Source of the DNA: Misgurnus anguillicaudatus
Taxonomy: Eukaryota > Chordata > Actinopteri > Cypriniformes > Cobitidae
Length of the DNA stretch: 64,000 nucleotides
Reading direction: 5' to 3'
NCBI RefSeq assembly: GCF_027580225.2
Contig: NC_073340.2
Location: 19,104,001-19,168,000 of the forward strand
Below the pieces are notes generated by a model. The model searched no databases. It was not told the DNA's origin and worked only from the letters and a program-made list of their open reading frames with translations. Positions 1-11,640 of the stretch are shown here, piece after piece. The translations under genes and the position numbers were made by a program. Numbering within the stretch: the first letter of the stretch is position 1; the number at the start of each line of letters is the position of its first letter.

Positions 1-109
1 TAATGGGTCCTCCCAGACGATAAGTGAATTGCTCAGATGTTGCTCTTTCATGGCTCTGGGGATCCAAAAAATGATAACAAATCAATGTTAAACATTTCCA
101 CTTGCTTTT

Positions 110-655
110 ATGGTCGATTTCGAAACACTGCTTTATAAATTTACGAATATTTTGTTTCGAATCAGTGTTTCTGAGCAGTTTCTGAGTTTTAAACAGGAAC
201 ATTATTTGTTTGCCCTACATAAAAAAAAACAATATTAAAGGCAGGGTGCATGACCTCTGAACGCTAATGTTAATATTTGAAATCACCTAAACAAACACGC
301 CCCTACCTCAATAGAATCTGGACCTTCTTTTGATAGACCCGCCCCACACATATGCAACCCAGGCAACGATGTTGGTTAGTAGACACGCCCCTAACTGCTG
401 ACTGGCTATAAGTGTCTTTTGGTAGTCAGCCCGAATTCCAAAAATAAAGTGTTTTTAAAGTATTTTTTTTTAAGTTAAATAATTAAATTTTCTTAAAAAC
501 ATGACAAACCTTTGAAATAATTTGTAAAAAAGTGTCAAATGTTTGGACTGAGATCTTGTTGCTTTTACAAAAATTTTTTTTTGGACACTTTGAAACAATG
601 TATGAAACAGTGAATACAGTTTTGAAGCAATTTGATTCGAAGCTTTGAAAAGATC
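110..655. mobile_element. hAT-like non-autonomous element, interrupted copy
   Basis: The segment has TTTCGAAACACTG near 118 and GATTCGAAGCTTTG near 634. These match the inner termini of the better-preserved element at 8028-8606. It is split by the TTAA-flanked element at 235-460, and its right end is cut by the next element at 656. I see no coding sequence. Family membership is inferred from internal similarity within this window. Confidence 0.45.
235..460 (+). mobile_element. TTAA-flanked MITE, family A copy 1 (right end lost)
   Basis: Begins TTAAAGGCAGGGTGCATGA and shares long stretches with copies at 25326-25561 (opposite orientation) and 55251-55489, including the AGAATCTGGACCTTCTTTTG block. 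The right inverted terminus (CATGCACCCCGCCTTTAA in the intact copies) is missing here. Non-coding. Confidence 0.7.
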
Positions 656-1365
656 CAGGGTTTCCCGCAGGACTTTGCAGTTCGGGCGGCCCGCCTAAGC
701 TGTGAAACACTACCGCCTTAACTAGGTTGTCCAAAAAAATAATAATTTCGCTGCACAAAATGTCGTCAAGTGCATCTCGGAGAATAGCCCAGATGCGCTT
801 CACACCGCGAGTGGGCATGCGCGCCACACGGCATAAATGAGAGAACGACATGGTCCGTCACTGTCTGGAGGATAGCCAGTTGATAAAACGCGTGTCTGTG
901 AGAACTATAAGTGGACTTATGTTTTGGGTTTATTTAAGCCTGTTATTGTATTAGTCTATAATTCTTGCAAATTTAAAGTAAGTTAGCTGGTGATTTTGTT
1001 CTGCTAGCTAGGTTGCACGTGCCTGTTGATTCGATATAATTGTTGAGCGCTCTTGCTCACGTTATTGATGTGCATTATTTACATGCTACAGTAGTTACAC
1101 TCCTTTAAGATAATGTAATTAATAGTGGGAAATAATCAGTTTTTACAATCTTCGCGCTATCTATCATCGTTCGCTAGACGTTCTACAACATCTGCTTCAG
1201 TTTTTATTTATTAACCCTTTAATTTCACTTCATCACGCAGCTATTTCCGTTAGAGGTAAAACATTTAATTCATTAATAATCTAGTATGTGTTCATTTTCT
1301 GTCATAGTTTCTTCAAAAAGCGAAACCCAACCAGCTTAACTAACACATTTTTTGTGGAAACCCTG
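656..1365. mobile_element. Non-autonomous DNA transposon with CAGGGTTTCC termini
   Basis: Termini CAGGGTTTCC (656) and GGAAACCCTG (ending 1365) are inverted repeats. A 5-bp direct repeat AGATC lies immediately outside both ends (651-655 and 1366-1370), as expected for a target duplication. The ends look hAT-like, but 5 bp is short for hAT, so the superfamily is uncertain. No transposase reading frame is seen. Confidence 0.65.
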
Positions 1366-1920
1366 AGATCTGTACTGAAACTGTAATGGAGATATTATGT
1401 GAGATTTCTGGGTCTTTCTCTCTATAGAGAAATATCTAAATTCAGGATACCTAAGCAAATGTTCTCATTTGCCCTTCGTGTAATCTTGTTGATATCTAGG
1501 AGAAATAATTGATATAAAGAGATTTTATCTTTCTTATAGGCTGCTGGTAGCCCAATGGATAAATCATCTTACTGGGGTGCGGGCTGGGGTAAACCAATCA
1601 ATATTTTTCACTTTATTTAATGTCAACCGTTTTTTGTTTTTGTACCTCTTTCTACCTGCAGACACACACAGAGGGGAGGGGTCAGAGATGAATCACTCAT
1701 GCTCGGATGATTCTTCAGGATATAAACATTAAACCTTACAGTATGTTCAAGGGCACGATGACATTTAAACCATTGAAGTGCATGTTTTAATCCTCCAGAG
1801 ATAGTTTTCCTTGGTAATGTATTTGTCGTCATTCTGTATCAAAATTCAAGATGAAAAGTATGAGAACTGTAATATGTAAATCAGTGCCAAGAACTCATTC
1901 GGCTGTGACTATAGGAAATG
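1366..1920. other. Unassigned non-coding stretch
   Basis: AT-rich sequence without a supportable gene, terminal repeat or RNA gene. Confidence 0.4.
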
Positions 1921-2320
1921 TTAAAGGTGCAGTGTATAACATTTTGAAGGATCTCTTTACAGAAATGCAATATAATCTACATAATTCTATTTTTAGTGGT
2001 GTATAAAGACCTTACATAATGAACTGTTATGGGTTTATTACATAAGAATGAGCTATTTTTATCTACATAAACCGGGGGTCCCCTTACATGGAAGTCGCCA
2101 TGTTGTGCTGCAATGTTTCTACAGTAGCCCTAAACGGATAAACTCCTCTACAGATCGTGTTTGGTCACTACTCTATTTTGTCTTAAACAACAACAGGTTT
2201 GTCCTTGTGACAGCTAATGTAGCTTCTCCATGCGTTTCGGTGAACGGTTGACTGAGCCGTTGGTTGCAATTCACAATCTCACTGCTAGATGCCGCTAAAA
2301 TATACACACTGCACCTTTAA
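1921..2320 (+). mobile_element. TTAA-flanked MITE, family B copy 1
   Basis: Starts TTAAAGGTGCAGTGTATAAC and ends with ACACTGCACCTTTAA, inverted ends with TTAA at both edges. It aligns by eye along its length to 3370-3755, and partially to 11208-11386 and 21425-21573. TTAA target duplications are typical of the piggyBac and Kolobok superfamilies. Non-coding. Confidence 0.8.
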
Positions 2321-3369
2321 AATTGCAATCTGTAACTTTAAAGGTTAAAAATAATCAGTTGTTCAAAACCGCATCCTTACCTCAATTCACAACGATAATC
2401 TTATAAAAATAAATTAAAATTTCCATGACATGAGTCAGATTTTGCAGGAAATATAACTTGAACTTTAACTGCGATTACGTCATGTCTATAAACAGAAGAT
2501 GACCCGGCAACTATATGGCATTTGTACTGCTGTGGATGGTGAGGAATTTGTTGCTTGCACCATTTGTTTCGTATTTAAATCTGTCACCTATTGACGGAGT
2601 TCAATCTGTAAAGGTTTAAGCGATTATCATGTCAATTTATTGCATCATTATATCTGAGAAATTTGTTAAAACAATAAAAGGTCAAACTGCAGCGAGCCTC
2701 CAGTCAAAAAGTAAACGCGGCCGAGCTTCTGCTAAAACAAGAGTTAATATCAGCAGGGCTTTTTCACATCTGAAGGGATTAAATACTGGAGCAAAGATGA
2801 CTTTTTCCTCTGAACAGGTAAGACGTCAGCAATGTGAGTAAAACACGTTTTCATTTAGTCAGAACAAATGCGGCTGATGTATTACTTTTTTCAGATATGT
2901 GACTTTTAGGATGCACTTTTAACAGTCGTGTTGATGTATAATGACAGATTTCCTCTGATGCAGTAGCTAATCACAGACATCAGATATAAATAATGCTGTG
3001 GGTGCTGCATACAAATGGTATCGTCGTGAAGTCGTAACGGTGGTTTATTATAATTAAACCATGGCTTTTAAGCAATCAGCATCCAGCACAGAATCTCTCT
3101 ATTTGATAATTCTATATTTTAATGTTCACATACAAGTAATTTGTAATTCAGTTTGGGGCATGTTGAAACCACTTTTATTAAAGCATCTATTACATGTTCT
3201 GGAATAACATGTGTGAGGAGCAGGCCAGCTGACAGTCTTGCCTGGGCCCGGGACAAGATAACCTTAGAGGGCCCCCCACCCCTTACTTTTTACTGGTAAC
3301 AAGACATTTGGCATTATCAGATTCAGGACCCACGAATATTGCATATTATACATTGTATAAAACATTTTG
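2321..3369. other. Unassigned stretch with one exon-like block
   Basis: No gene can be supported. At 2629-2836 an open frame ends at a good donor (AACAG|GTAAGA). A start codon at 2796 would give MTFSSEQ before that donor. I recognise no family, and it may be a relic inside an old element. Around 3225-3290 a GC-rich segment (TGGGCCCGGGACAA) recurs in the same orientation near 7310. Confidence 0.25.
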
Positions 3370-3755
3370 TTAAAGGTGCAGTGTGTAATTTTTAGAAGGA
3401 TCTCTTGACAGAAATGCAAAATAATATACAAAACTATATTATCAGGGGTGTATAAAGACCTTTTTATAATGAACCGTTATGTTTTTATTACATTAGAGTG
3501 AGAGGTTTTTATCTACATACACAGAGGGTCCCCTTACGTGGAGGTCGCCATTTTGTGTCGCCATGTTTCTACAGAAACCTTTAACGGACAAACTTTTTTT
3601 ACTAAGTTGTCTCTGACGATGACATGTTTTACCGGTGGTGGCTACTGTAGCTTCTCTATGCGTTTCAAAAGCGAGGGGTGAGTGGATTGAGCCGTTGGTT
3701 GCAATTTGCAACCTCACCACTAGATGCTTCTAAAATTTACACACTGCACCTTTAA
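3370..3755 (+). mobile_element. TTAA-flanked MITE, family B copy 2
   Basis: TTAAAGGTGCAGTGTGTAA at the left end and TTACACACTGCACCTTTAA's equivalent at the right form inverted ends, each bearing TTAA. It is the same family and orientation as 1921-2320, and only about 1 kb from it. Confidence 0.8.
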
Positions 3756-3761
3756 ATGTAG

Positions 3762-3948
3762 TACACTGAAAAAAAATATTCATTGAATTTAATCAATTTT
3801 TTAAGATAAGCGGTTGCAATCAATTTATTTAAGCTACATTTAAACAAAAAAGATTAGTAAAGTAAAATAAAATATAAAACTTTTGTTTAAATGTAGCTTA
3901 AATAAATTGATTGCAACCACTTACCTTAAAAAAATTTTTTTCAGTGTA
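3762..3948. mobile_element. Palindromic MITE with TA flanks
   Basis: CACTGAAAAAAA at 3764 and TTTTTTTCAGTG ending 3946 are inverted ends flanked by TA on both sides. The arms continue inwards (AAGCGGTTGCAATCAA against TTGATTGCAACCACTT), so the whole unit is a foldback with a short loop. The TA flanks suggest Tc1/mariner-type mobilisation. Confidence 0.75.
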
Positions 3949-4111
3949 CTGACACTGTATACTGACACAAAATATCATAATCACGTATGAATTATGAACA
4001 GACTATTGGAAATATCAGTAAAACAACTTCAGCTAATATTATGCAGTGTTTGGACTAAAAATTTAATAAATATTACTCCTCTCTTTAGAAATTTGAAGTA
4101 AACATATAAAC

Positions 4112-5616
4112 CAGAGGAGATTCTAGGGTTAGAGCTTTAGGGGTGCTGAGCACCCAATGAGCTCCGCTGCCACCACCCGCTCTTTTTTCCTACAGAAACC
4201 AATAATATGTATATTGTAAAATAGCTTTCATTTTAACATTGGTTCAACTAACTCCAAAATAAAGATTTTTTGGAGACCTTTCAGGCATGAAAATGGGTCA
4301 GGGGTGAAAAAGATGAGAAGAATATTACCCCTAGGGTCCAGGAGCATGCTCCCCCTTAGAATTTTTTTAAAATTACATATTTTAAAGCATCAATCTGGTT
4401 AGTTTTCAGATGCATTTTTTGCCAACCTTTTTATTTCTAATTAATGGTGAGCTAGCACATTTTTGCCATTAATGCCATATTAAAGTCTCAGGACAAAAGG
4501 TGGGCTACACCAGCAGTGTGGGTATGGCTTTATGTGAATATACAGTGTATTGTTTGCCTTTGTCAAAATGACAAATCTCCTAATTTATAACTTTTATGCC
4601 TACAACATATGGTAGGTTTATTAATAGTTTGTTAATTTGCAGCTTTTCTTTTAACAGTCCTTTAATTGAACCATTACCTTTACTATATGTCTAAAACAAA
4701 ACACTTGTGACTCCTGCACTAAGGGTTAAAGACGTTATCACCTTCAAATTAGTCTACATGTGACAAACTAAAAAAATATTTATTGTCTAGTTTGATAGTC
4801 AGACAGTTAGTGATTTCACACATACCGGTAGCCTACTGGTGGTATACAGTGATATGTAGTTTGTTTTTACTCTGTTCCAAACGCCATGTTTTCATGACGA
4901 CTGACCAGAAAAGACGCCCGTGATGTCATGTTTACATGACTCCCGATTGTTAAAATAAGTCTCAAATTAACGATAAATCATACAATAAACTTTAACAACG
5001 GAGACACACGTATGCAACCATAGATATGTATATACCCACTGAGACGCACTGCATGCGTCTTGCGGAAGAACATTGTAACCGGCGCTACTTCTCTCCGTTT
5101 AAGTCTATGGACGAGTCACCCAGGTACTGTGCTACTCCGCAGCGCGCGGGTACCCGCCGGACTTAAATAATCCGAAAATAAACACTTATTATACGTGTAC
5201 CATGGTGATTCATTATAAGACAAAAACACGACTTGAAAGATTGATTCGTGATGTACTCGCCCATTATAAACATAACGTAAACATTTTGTAAGATTTGAAC
5301 AAAAAAGTTGCATCACAACACTATCTGATTCTCACTCTGCGTGTGTTTCACGCTGAATGACGGACGGGCTAAGCGATGCAGGTACAGAGAAGTAGAAGAG
5401 GATGACACCATTTGCTAAGCGGGGAGGTTTTCATTTTCTACCTTATTATATATTTTAAACCACAAACTACGGAGTATGTTTTGGACATTATTTAACCTGG
5501 TCAAAGACGAACGAACATTTTAGAATAATTAAATTTCTTGCCCCAAGTTTTAGGGGTGCTGAGCTCCTTTTTAGGGGTGCTGAAGCACCCCTAAAAAGGG
5601 GCTAGCCTCGCCCATG
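4112..5616. mobile_element. hAT-like non-autonomous element with 8-bp duplication
   Basis: A perfect 8-bp direct repeat ATATAAAC (4104-4111 and 5617-5624) flanks the unit. Its ends are imperfect inverted repeats (CAGAGGAGATTCTAGG and CTAGCCTCGCCCATG), and GGGGTGCTGAGC recurs near both termini. The 8-bp duplication is the hAT signature. About 1.5 kb long, with no transposase frame seen. Confidence 0.75.
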
Positions 5617-5624
5617 ATATAAAC

Positions 5625-8019
5625 TCAATCAAAATTTCTCCAAACATGCACGCCTTTGAACCAAAAGCCCAGAGGGTTATTTTGTTAAGAGCTTTCATGA
5701 TGAGCATGCATTGCATTTTTCTCAATGAATGTGACTGAGGGTAGAGCCCTGCATTTCAGCCCAAGCCCGACACGACCTTTTTACACCCCTCAGGTCGGGT
5801 TTCGGCCAATTTTAACCTCACAGCTGATACGCGGGCGGACCTTGAGCTTATTTAGGCTTCTCCGTCTTTTTATATTTTTCAATTTTATTAAAATAACATT
5901 TTGACAGACGATGATTGCAAAACAAACGTAGTAAGACTTTTAACCTATAGCACGAGTCCGCTATAAGCACAGCCAGCCACACATTTACAATGCAGCTGTT
6001 GCGTATTTAACAGCAGTACCGCAGCGCACCGGGAAAAAATATTAATGGAGGACTAAAACCTTGGATACTGCGCATAATCTATGCAAACAGCATCCAATAC
6101 ATAATCTATATATGCATAGCGAAGTTGTAAGCAGGTTGCATGTTTATTCGGTTTCATGTTTATTTCGTTTCGTTTTGTAGCCCTTTTCATTTTTATATTT
6201 CTGCCCCCGTTGCAGCTGCGAGCAGCAGAGCAACTTGCCTCCGCTTTTAAAAAATAGTGTGTGTAGATAATAAACGTTTAAACTAACACTGTGATATGCT
6301 GAAAATATATATTTTATGTAGTTGTTATTATAGACAAGTGAAGTGTTGATTTGAGAGTTCAATTCATCAAACATGTCGTCAACTTGCTGTCGGCTGCTAA
6401 CCGCTTGTTGGAACAAACAAAAATACTCTAAAATGTAAATAAAAAAAAGAAATATAACTATTTTGCCATTTAAAACCAATCTGAACTGCTTTAAATGCTG
6501 CAAGAGTAGTACAGCTGTATAATGAATCTGTGCAAGGAGTTATTTTTTGCTATTTCTTTTGCAAAATCTATGCGGAATTTTGCAGAATAATTAAACATGT
6601 TTTAAGCAGATTAAGCACATTCATGAGAGAATGTGCGCTGTGAATATTACAAAACAATAAAATATTTTATAATTACATTTTATTAAAGGATTACCCTGAA
6701 TTAAACTGGACCAACATGAACCAACAGATAATGAACAATGTGCTGTCACGACCATAAAGTTTTATATAAAATACATATTACTGTCTACAGTGTAACAGTA
6801 AAAAGAAAAGGCTTCTCATTATGAATGTAGCCTATATCAAGATAATTTCATCTGTTTAACAACACAATGTATATTTATCTTGTAAACGGATTTGAAATAA
6901 TAAATAGTTGTCGCGTCACTTGCAATAGAGATCTCATCTCATTATCTTCTCCGCAGTAAGTTTTATTTCAAATTAAGTTTTACACATTAAATATTAAATA
7001 GTTTGTGCTTTCTCTCATAAAAACCTCACAGCAAACAGCACATACTTCTAAACACACGCGATGCAGTGACTATATCTGCGGTCACAGATTCCTTGGGGAG
7101 AATAATAATTCTATTTTCCTCTATTTTCCTCCATAAGGCCTATATTTTCTTCTTTTCTTTTATTTTCTGAGCACCGGACTTGTGCTGAGTCTGACCGGAC
7201 ATTTTGAGCGTACTGAACTTCAAATCAAATGAATAAAATATTTTCTTTATTTTTAACAATTATTCCATAGGTTCCAGTTCTGGGCCCCCTTCTGGGCCCA
7301 CCCCCACCCTGGGCCCGGGACAACAGACCCGTTTGTCCCCCCCGTCGGCGGGCGTGGTGAGGAGTATTGTTATTGGTCAATGCACTCAAACTAAGTGAGG
7401 GTCCAAACATGCCTAAACAGTTTAGCAACACTGACCTGGATGTACCAAAGGGATGGAGGCTGGTAACTGGGTGACGGAAAGGTGTTTATTTAGAATGAGC
7501 AATGTAGAGGCAGTTCCCAATAACGTGCTGGTGATATTTACAAGTCCTTACTTACAGTACAAAAAAAATCTAAAAAATAGTGGGGAAAAAATGTAATATA
7601 CAAAAATGTATTTACAACAGGCTGTGTAAAATTTCACAAGTGAAAGGCTAATTCAATGAATTGGTCCAATACACTGTAAAACTCACAAGATTCAGGTACG
7701 AGCCCTGAAGAATGCTGCATGAAGCTTTTAAATAGGCTAAGCCACTAAATAGGACTAAACCAAAAATAAAGGAAAAGGTAACATAGAAAATTAACAAACT
7801 CAAACAAATACATTGCAATTGCAAAAATAAACATTCATAATATACAAATTATATAACTATTTAGGACCTACGCACGACTATAAATCGCCCTTTAGGAGTG
7901 AACGGCCATTAAACGGAAAGAAGAACTCAGTTTGACTGTTTGGAATGGGATTGTGAACCAATACGTAAGTATATCTATTTGTATATGGAAATGGATGTAT
8001 TTAACAGAATAAAAAAAAC
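5625..8019. other. Repeat-rich stretch, no gene
   Basis: Contains what looks like a degraded hAT terminus (GTAGAGCCCTGCATTTCAG near 5743) and a GC-rich patch at 7275-7345. Otherwise it is AT-rich sequence without long open frames. No exon, RNA gene or complete element could be bounded. Confidence 0.35.
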
Positions 8020-8027
8020 GTTTAACT

Positions 8028-8606
8028 AGTGATGGGAGAAACGAAGCTTTTTGAAGCTTTGAATCAATTGAACCGATTGCTTTGCAAATTCGAAGTTCGA
8101 AACACCCCACACGCTGTCGATACCTGCTGGTCAAAATAGTGTAAAAGCAGCAAGATCTGTCCAAACACTACACTTTTTACAAAATAAATAAATTAATTTA
8201 ATTAAGACATAAAGTGTATTCTGTGTTTTTAGTTTTATTTATGGCAAACAAATCATTAAAATGAACTACCTTTTTAATTATGCACATTTTTGTCTTTAAA
8301 TCTGTCTATAAACAAAAGGAGGCAAATGGTAGTGTTATTAATTAGAAAAATGAATGATTTATGAACTTTTATAATAAAAATGGCCCGAGTTCACCTACAC
8401 TGGTTATTTGTGATCAACTCCCCCTAGTGGTGAATCGGCGGCTTTTCGAAACATTTCGAAACAATTATGACGCAAAGAAGCCTCGTTTGCTAAAATCACA
8501 TGACTTTGGCCAGTTTAAAACAAGCTCTGAACCCATGATTCGAAACAAAAGATTCGTAAATGTTTCGAAGCCTCATGAAGCGTCCTTCGAAATCGCCCAT
8601 TACTAC
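8028..8606. mobile_element. hAT-like non-autonomous element with 8-bp duplication
   Basis: GTTTAACT occurs directly outside both ends (8020-8027 and 8607-8614). The unit starts AGTGATGGGAGAAACGAAGC and ends CGAAATCGCCCATTACTAC, imperfect inverted repeats with several TTCGAA-type motifs inside. The 579-bp length and 8-bp duplication fit a hAT MITE. The element at 110-655 is related. Confidence 0.8.
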
Positions 8607-8614
8607 GTTTAACT

Positions 8615-10103
8615 GAACACTTGTTGTACGTTTCTTTTGTATTGCACAAACACAAAGTAACAAAACATTTAAACATTTAACAAACAAAAAGTTAGGGATG
8701 TGGACAAAACGCACGCCCGGAACTACAAACATTTCTGTGTTAAGGTTATGGAGTGGAGGAGGGATGCTGCAAAAACTGTCACAGGACGAATATATATAGA
8801 CACATTGGTTGAATTACATGATCACGCTCCTCCCAAACTTAATTAAATAAACTTGATTTAATTATGTTTATAGTATGTATTGGATAATGTTATACTAAAT
8901 ACCTAAAAACAGGACAAACATCCTAAGATTTTTTTGCAGCCAGTGTGCCTACAGTATAAGAATCATTCCACAAATAATAAAGGTATAAAGATTTGTGTAG
9001 ATATCACACTCCAATGCTGTTCTGCCCTGATCAATTCTGTAATTCAACTGCACTGTGAAATCTCACTACAGAAAGTAAAGTACAGTATATCCCCTTATCA
9101 GCACAGCAAAGAGTCAGGGATATTTTAAAGCCTTGTTCTTTGTGTTTTTCTGCTAAGTAAATAAAGAATAAGCCTTTCAGTGCAGCTTAGGTTAGTTTGA
9201 CTTCACTATTAAAGGTCAGTTCGGATCCAAGAGATGTTCGCATTACCATTATTTTTTAATCCATTGTGCCTGAACACACAGAGACGCTGATCTTAATGTG
9301 AATAATGTTCTGATAAGTAAAGCTGTATTTAAACAAACACCTATTGCCATTTTGCCCTGTGATGGGTCGCGGTTTATCGTAACTTTCTAAAATGAAACGG
9401 GTGACTTAACTCACCTGGATAATCAGACCTGGGTTTAATCCACAAGCATAATCCCTCTCACATCCATTAGAATATTAGGCAATATTGGGACAAAGCACAA
9501 AATCCAGGTAAAGCACCTCTTCATGAGATTTGGGCTGAAGGAAGTGAGGTGAAAATAATGAATGGGGACATGTTTGAGGACAGAAGGATGGTCGATGTAG
9601 AGGAAGGTTTTGAGGTGTACATCAGTGTCACGATTGTTTAGATCCCACCGAGGCGTACAACTGCACTCATCTCAGGTGATGACAGTAGAGAAATGACACA
9701 AGGGAAACAAAGTTCACAGGAAAACCATGGTAAGAGTGCTGTACAGTGTACTAACTGTCGTAGTAGGATAGCTAATGTTGTCCTCTCTATTTTTAGCATG
9801 CTTTGAAAGTCATGGGGTCAAGAGGTCGATGACATACCTCAATGTTTTCAAGAGAGTAAATCGTAAGGCCAGCCCACCTTACCCTGCTGTCTACCCCATC
9901 AAGCTCGTGTTTTTCAATCGACATTGACAGTGTAATATGTGAGTGAAGTGAATTCACCATTGAATGGTACAGTTATTTTTATACAACTTGAGAGCCATGC
10001 AGATGATGTTAAACTTTTTAAAGTGATTAAAGTTTTAATTGTGATTTTGGGAAAAATAATTTACTTTAAATTCATTTAATCATTTAGTATTGTCAAAAAT
10101 TAA
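8615..10103. other. Unassigned non-coding stretch
   Basis: About 1.5 kb without recognised repeats, RNA genes or plausible exons. Base composition is mixed and nothing in it can be named. Confidence 0.4.
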
Positions 10104-10310
10104 CTAAATATCAATGGCGGCTCGTGACTGCTCATCCGAGGGGTGCAAATTCAAAATATGTGTTCGGAGGGTCATGCGTGTTGCTCGTGTTTTCAAAATA
10201 TGTGTTTGTTGAGTCATGTGAACCATGTTCATCACATGTTTTGTCAAAATAAGTGCCTGCTGCACACGCGTCAAAACTGTTCACAAAATACACGCAAGAC
10301 ACTCCCTTAA

Positions 10311-10624
10311 AGCAACACTAAAGAGTTTTTGCTCTTTGCTCCCCCTACAGGTTAGAAGCGTAATTGTTCATTACCACTGTCGTAAATACTGCAGCATAGC
10401 TGGCTCTGATTGGATTGTAGGTCTGCCATAAAGCAAGTTTTTGTAGCTTTCACTCGAACTACACCGCGACCCGACGGCTGGAAACTTCTTTAGTGCGGTT
10501 TTGGCCGATGGAGGGCTGCAAAGCAAATGTGAAAGTGTCGTGCACCCTGTTTCGAGTGGATGAACGAATAAAATTTTTTTGGAAACGTTATTTTAAGGTA
10601 AAAAAAAAACTCTTTGGTGTTGCT
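10311..10624. mobile_element. TTAA-flanked MITE nested in the hAT-like element
   Basis: TTAA at 10307-10310 and 10625-10628 flank inverted ends AGCAACACTAAAGAG and CTCTTTGGTGTTGCT. It contains a short GC-rich core but no coding frame. It lies wholly inside the element at 10112-11155, so it inserted later. Confidence 0.8.
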
Positions 10625-10780
10625 TTAACAGTAAACTCTGATTACGCATGAGATTATGCGAGTATCTGGCAAACGTGAGCATCTCTTTTTTTATCATTAA
10701 CCTTTTAGACGCATCTGCAGCAGGCACTTATTTTGACAAAACACGTGATGCACATATGATCACTCAACGCACAGAACAAA

Positions 10781-11057
10781 TACCGTATTTTCCGGAGTAT
10801 AAGTCGCACCGGAGTATAAGTCGTCCCAATCTAAAATGCGTCAGTCAGATATATATAAATTGCACTGGACTATACATGGCATTTATTTATACAATTATTT
10901 CACAAAATCTGTGCCGAAGAACTGTAATGGTCTCTCTTGCCTCATAAATGTTAAAAAAAAATTCATACAGACTTACAAGGCGCTCCTGAGAATAAGACGC
11001 AGCACCAGCCAAAATATGAAGAAAAAAAACGCGACTTATAGTCCGGAAAATACAGTA
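10781..11057. mobile_element. MITE with CCGTATTTTCCGGA termini, nested
   Basis: Ends TACCGTATTTTCCGGAGTAT and ATAGTCCGGAAAATACAGTA are inverted repeats. Related units lie at 30534-31207 and 44961-45410. Internal AAGTCGCACC and GCAGCACCAGCC motifs are shared. It is the second insertion inside 10112-11155. Confidence 0.75.
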
Positions 11058-11207
11058 TTTTGAAATTATGATCAACACACATGACGGACTACATACATGT
11101 TGTGATGAACTTCGCATTGAGCGCCCTCGAAAAAAGAAGTCACCGTCCGCCACTGCTAAATATAGGCTGAATATTTATAAACATCAACTTTAATTAAAAG
11201 CACTCAT

Positions 11208-11386
11208 TTAAAGGAGCATTTTGTAACACTTAAAAGGATCTCTTAACTGAAATGCAATATAATTTACATAACTATATTATAAGACCTGTATTATAAAGAC
11301 CTTACATAATGAACTGTATTGTATCGTTTTTATCTACATACACTGCGGGTCTCCTTACATGGAAATGTAAGCCACACCACCTTTAA
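11208..11386 (+). mobile_element. Family B MITE, internally deleted copy 3
   Basis: Left part (GGATCTCTTAACTGAAATGC, then TATAAAGACCTTACATAATG) matches 1921-2320. The right half is mostly missing, leaving a degraded CACCACCTTTAA terminus. Confidence 0.65.
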
Positions 11387-11512
11387 ATCTAAACTCTACA
11401 ATGTGCCATAAAAACATCCAAAGAACCTTTTTGTTGCACAAAATCTTTCATTAGACTATAACAAGGGTTGATGAAAAGGTATGAAAGAAATGGTTCTTTC
11501 AAAGAATTTTTA

Positions 11513-11640
11513 CAAAAAGCGACTTACACTGCATTACAAGTTATACATTTTGTGAGGATGTGTGTTCCCTGAATCAAACCTATGACCTTTTGCATTGTTG
11601 ATGCAAAGCTTTAAGCTAGAGAAATACCTGTGATACCTTT
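11513..11640 (-). mobile_element. tRNA-derived SINE, reverse orientation, degraded
   Basis: Reads in reverse as a tRNA-like head (degenerate B box around TTTGATTCA) followed by ACACACATCC..., and ends at AAAAGCGACTTACACTGCAT's inverse, the 3' tail common in fish SINEs. Related copies lie at 18565-18680 and 60630-60740. The MITE-like sequence at 11390-11500 (AAAGAACCTTTTTG) is a fragment. Confidence 0.6.

Larger units (their letters stand above)
10112..11155. mobile_element. hAT-like element hosting two nested MITEs
   Basis: Inverted ends CAATGGCGGCTCGTGACT and the complement of CAGTGGCGGACGGTGACT are bounded by a perfect 8-bp direct repeat CTAAATAT (10104-10111 and 11156-11163). Internal arms also pair (GTCAAAATAAGTGCCTGCTG against its inverse near 10715-10738). 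Without the two insertions the host element would be about 450 bp. Confidence 0.8.

Noticed and set aside
483..851. 122-codon minus frame
   Set aside because: It runs across the junction of two transposons (hAT-like end and CAGGGTTTCC element), so it is not a gene.
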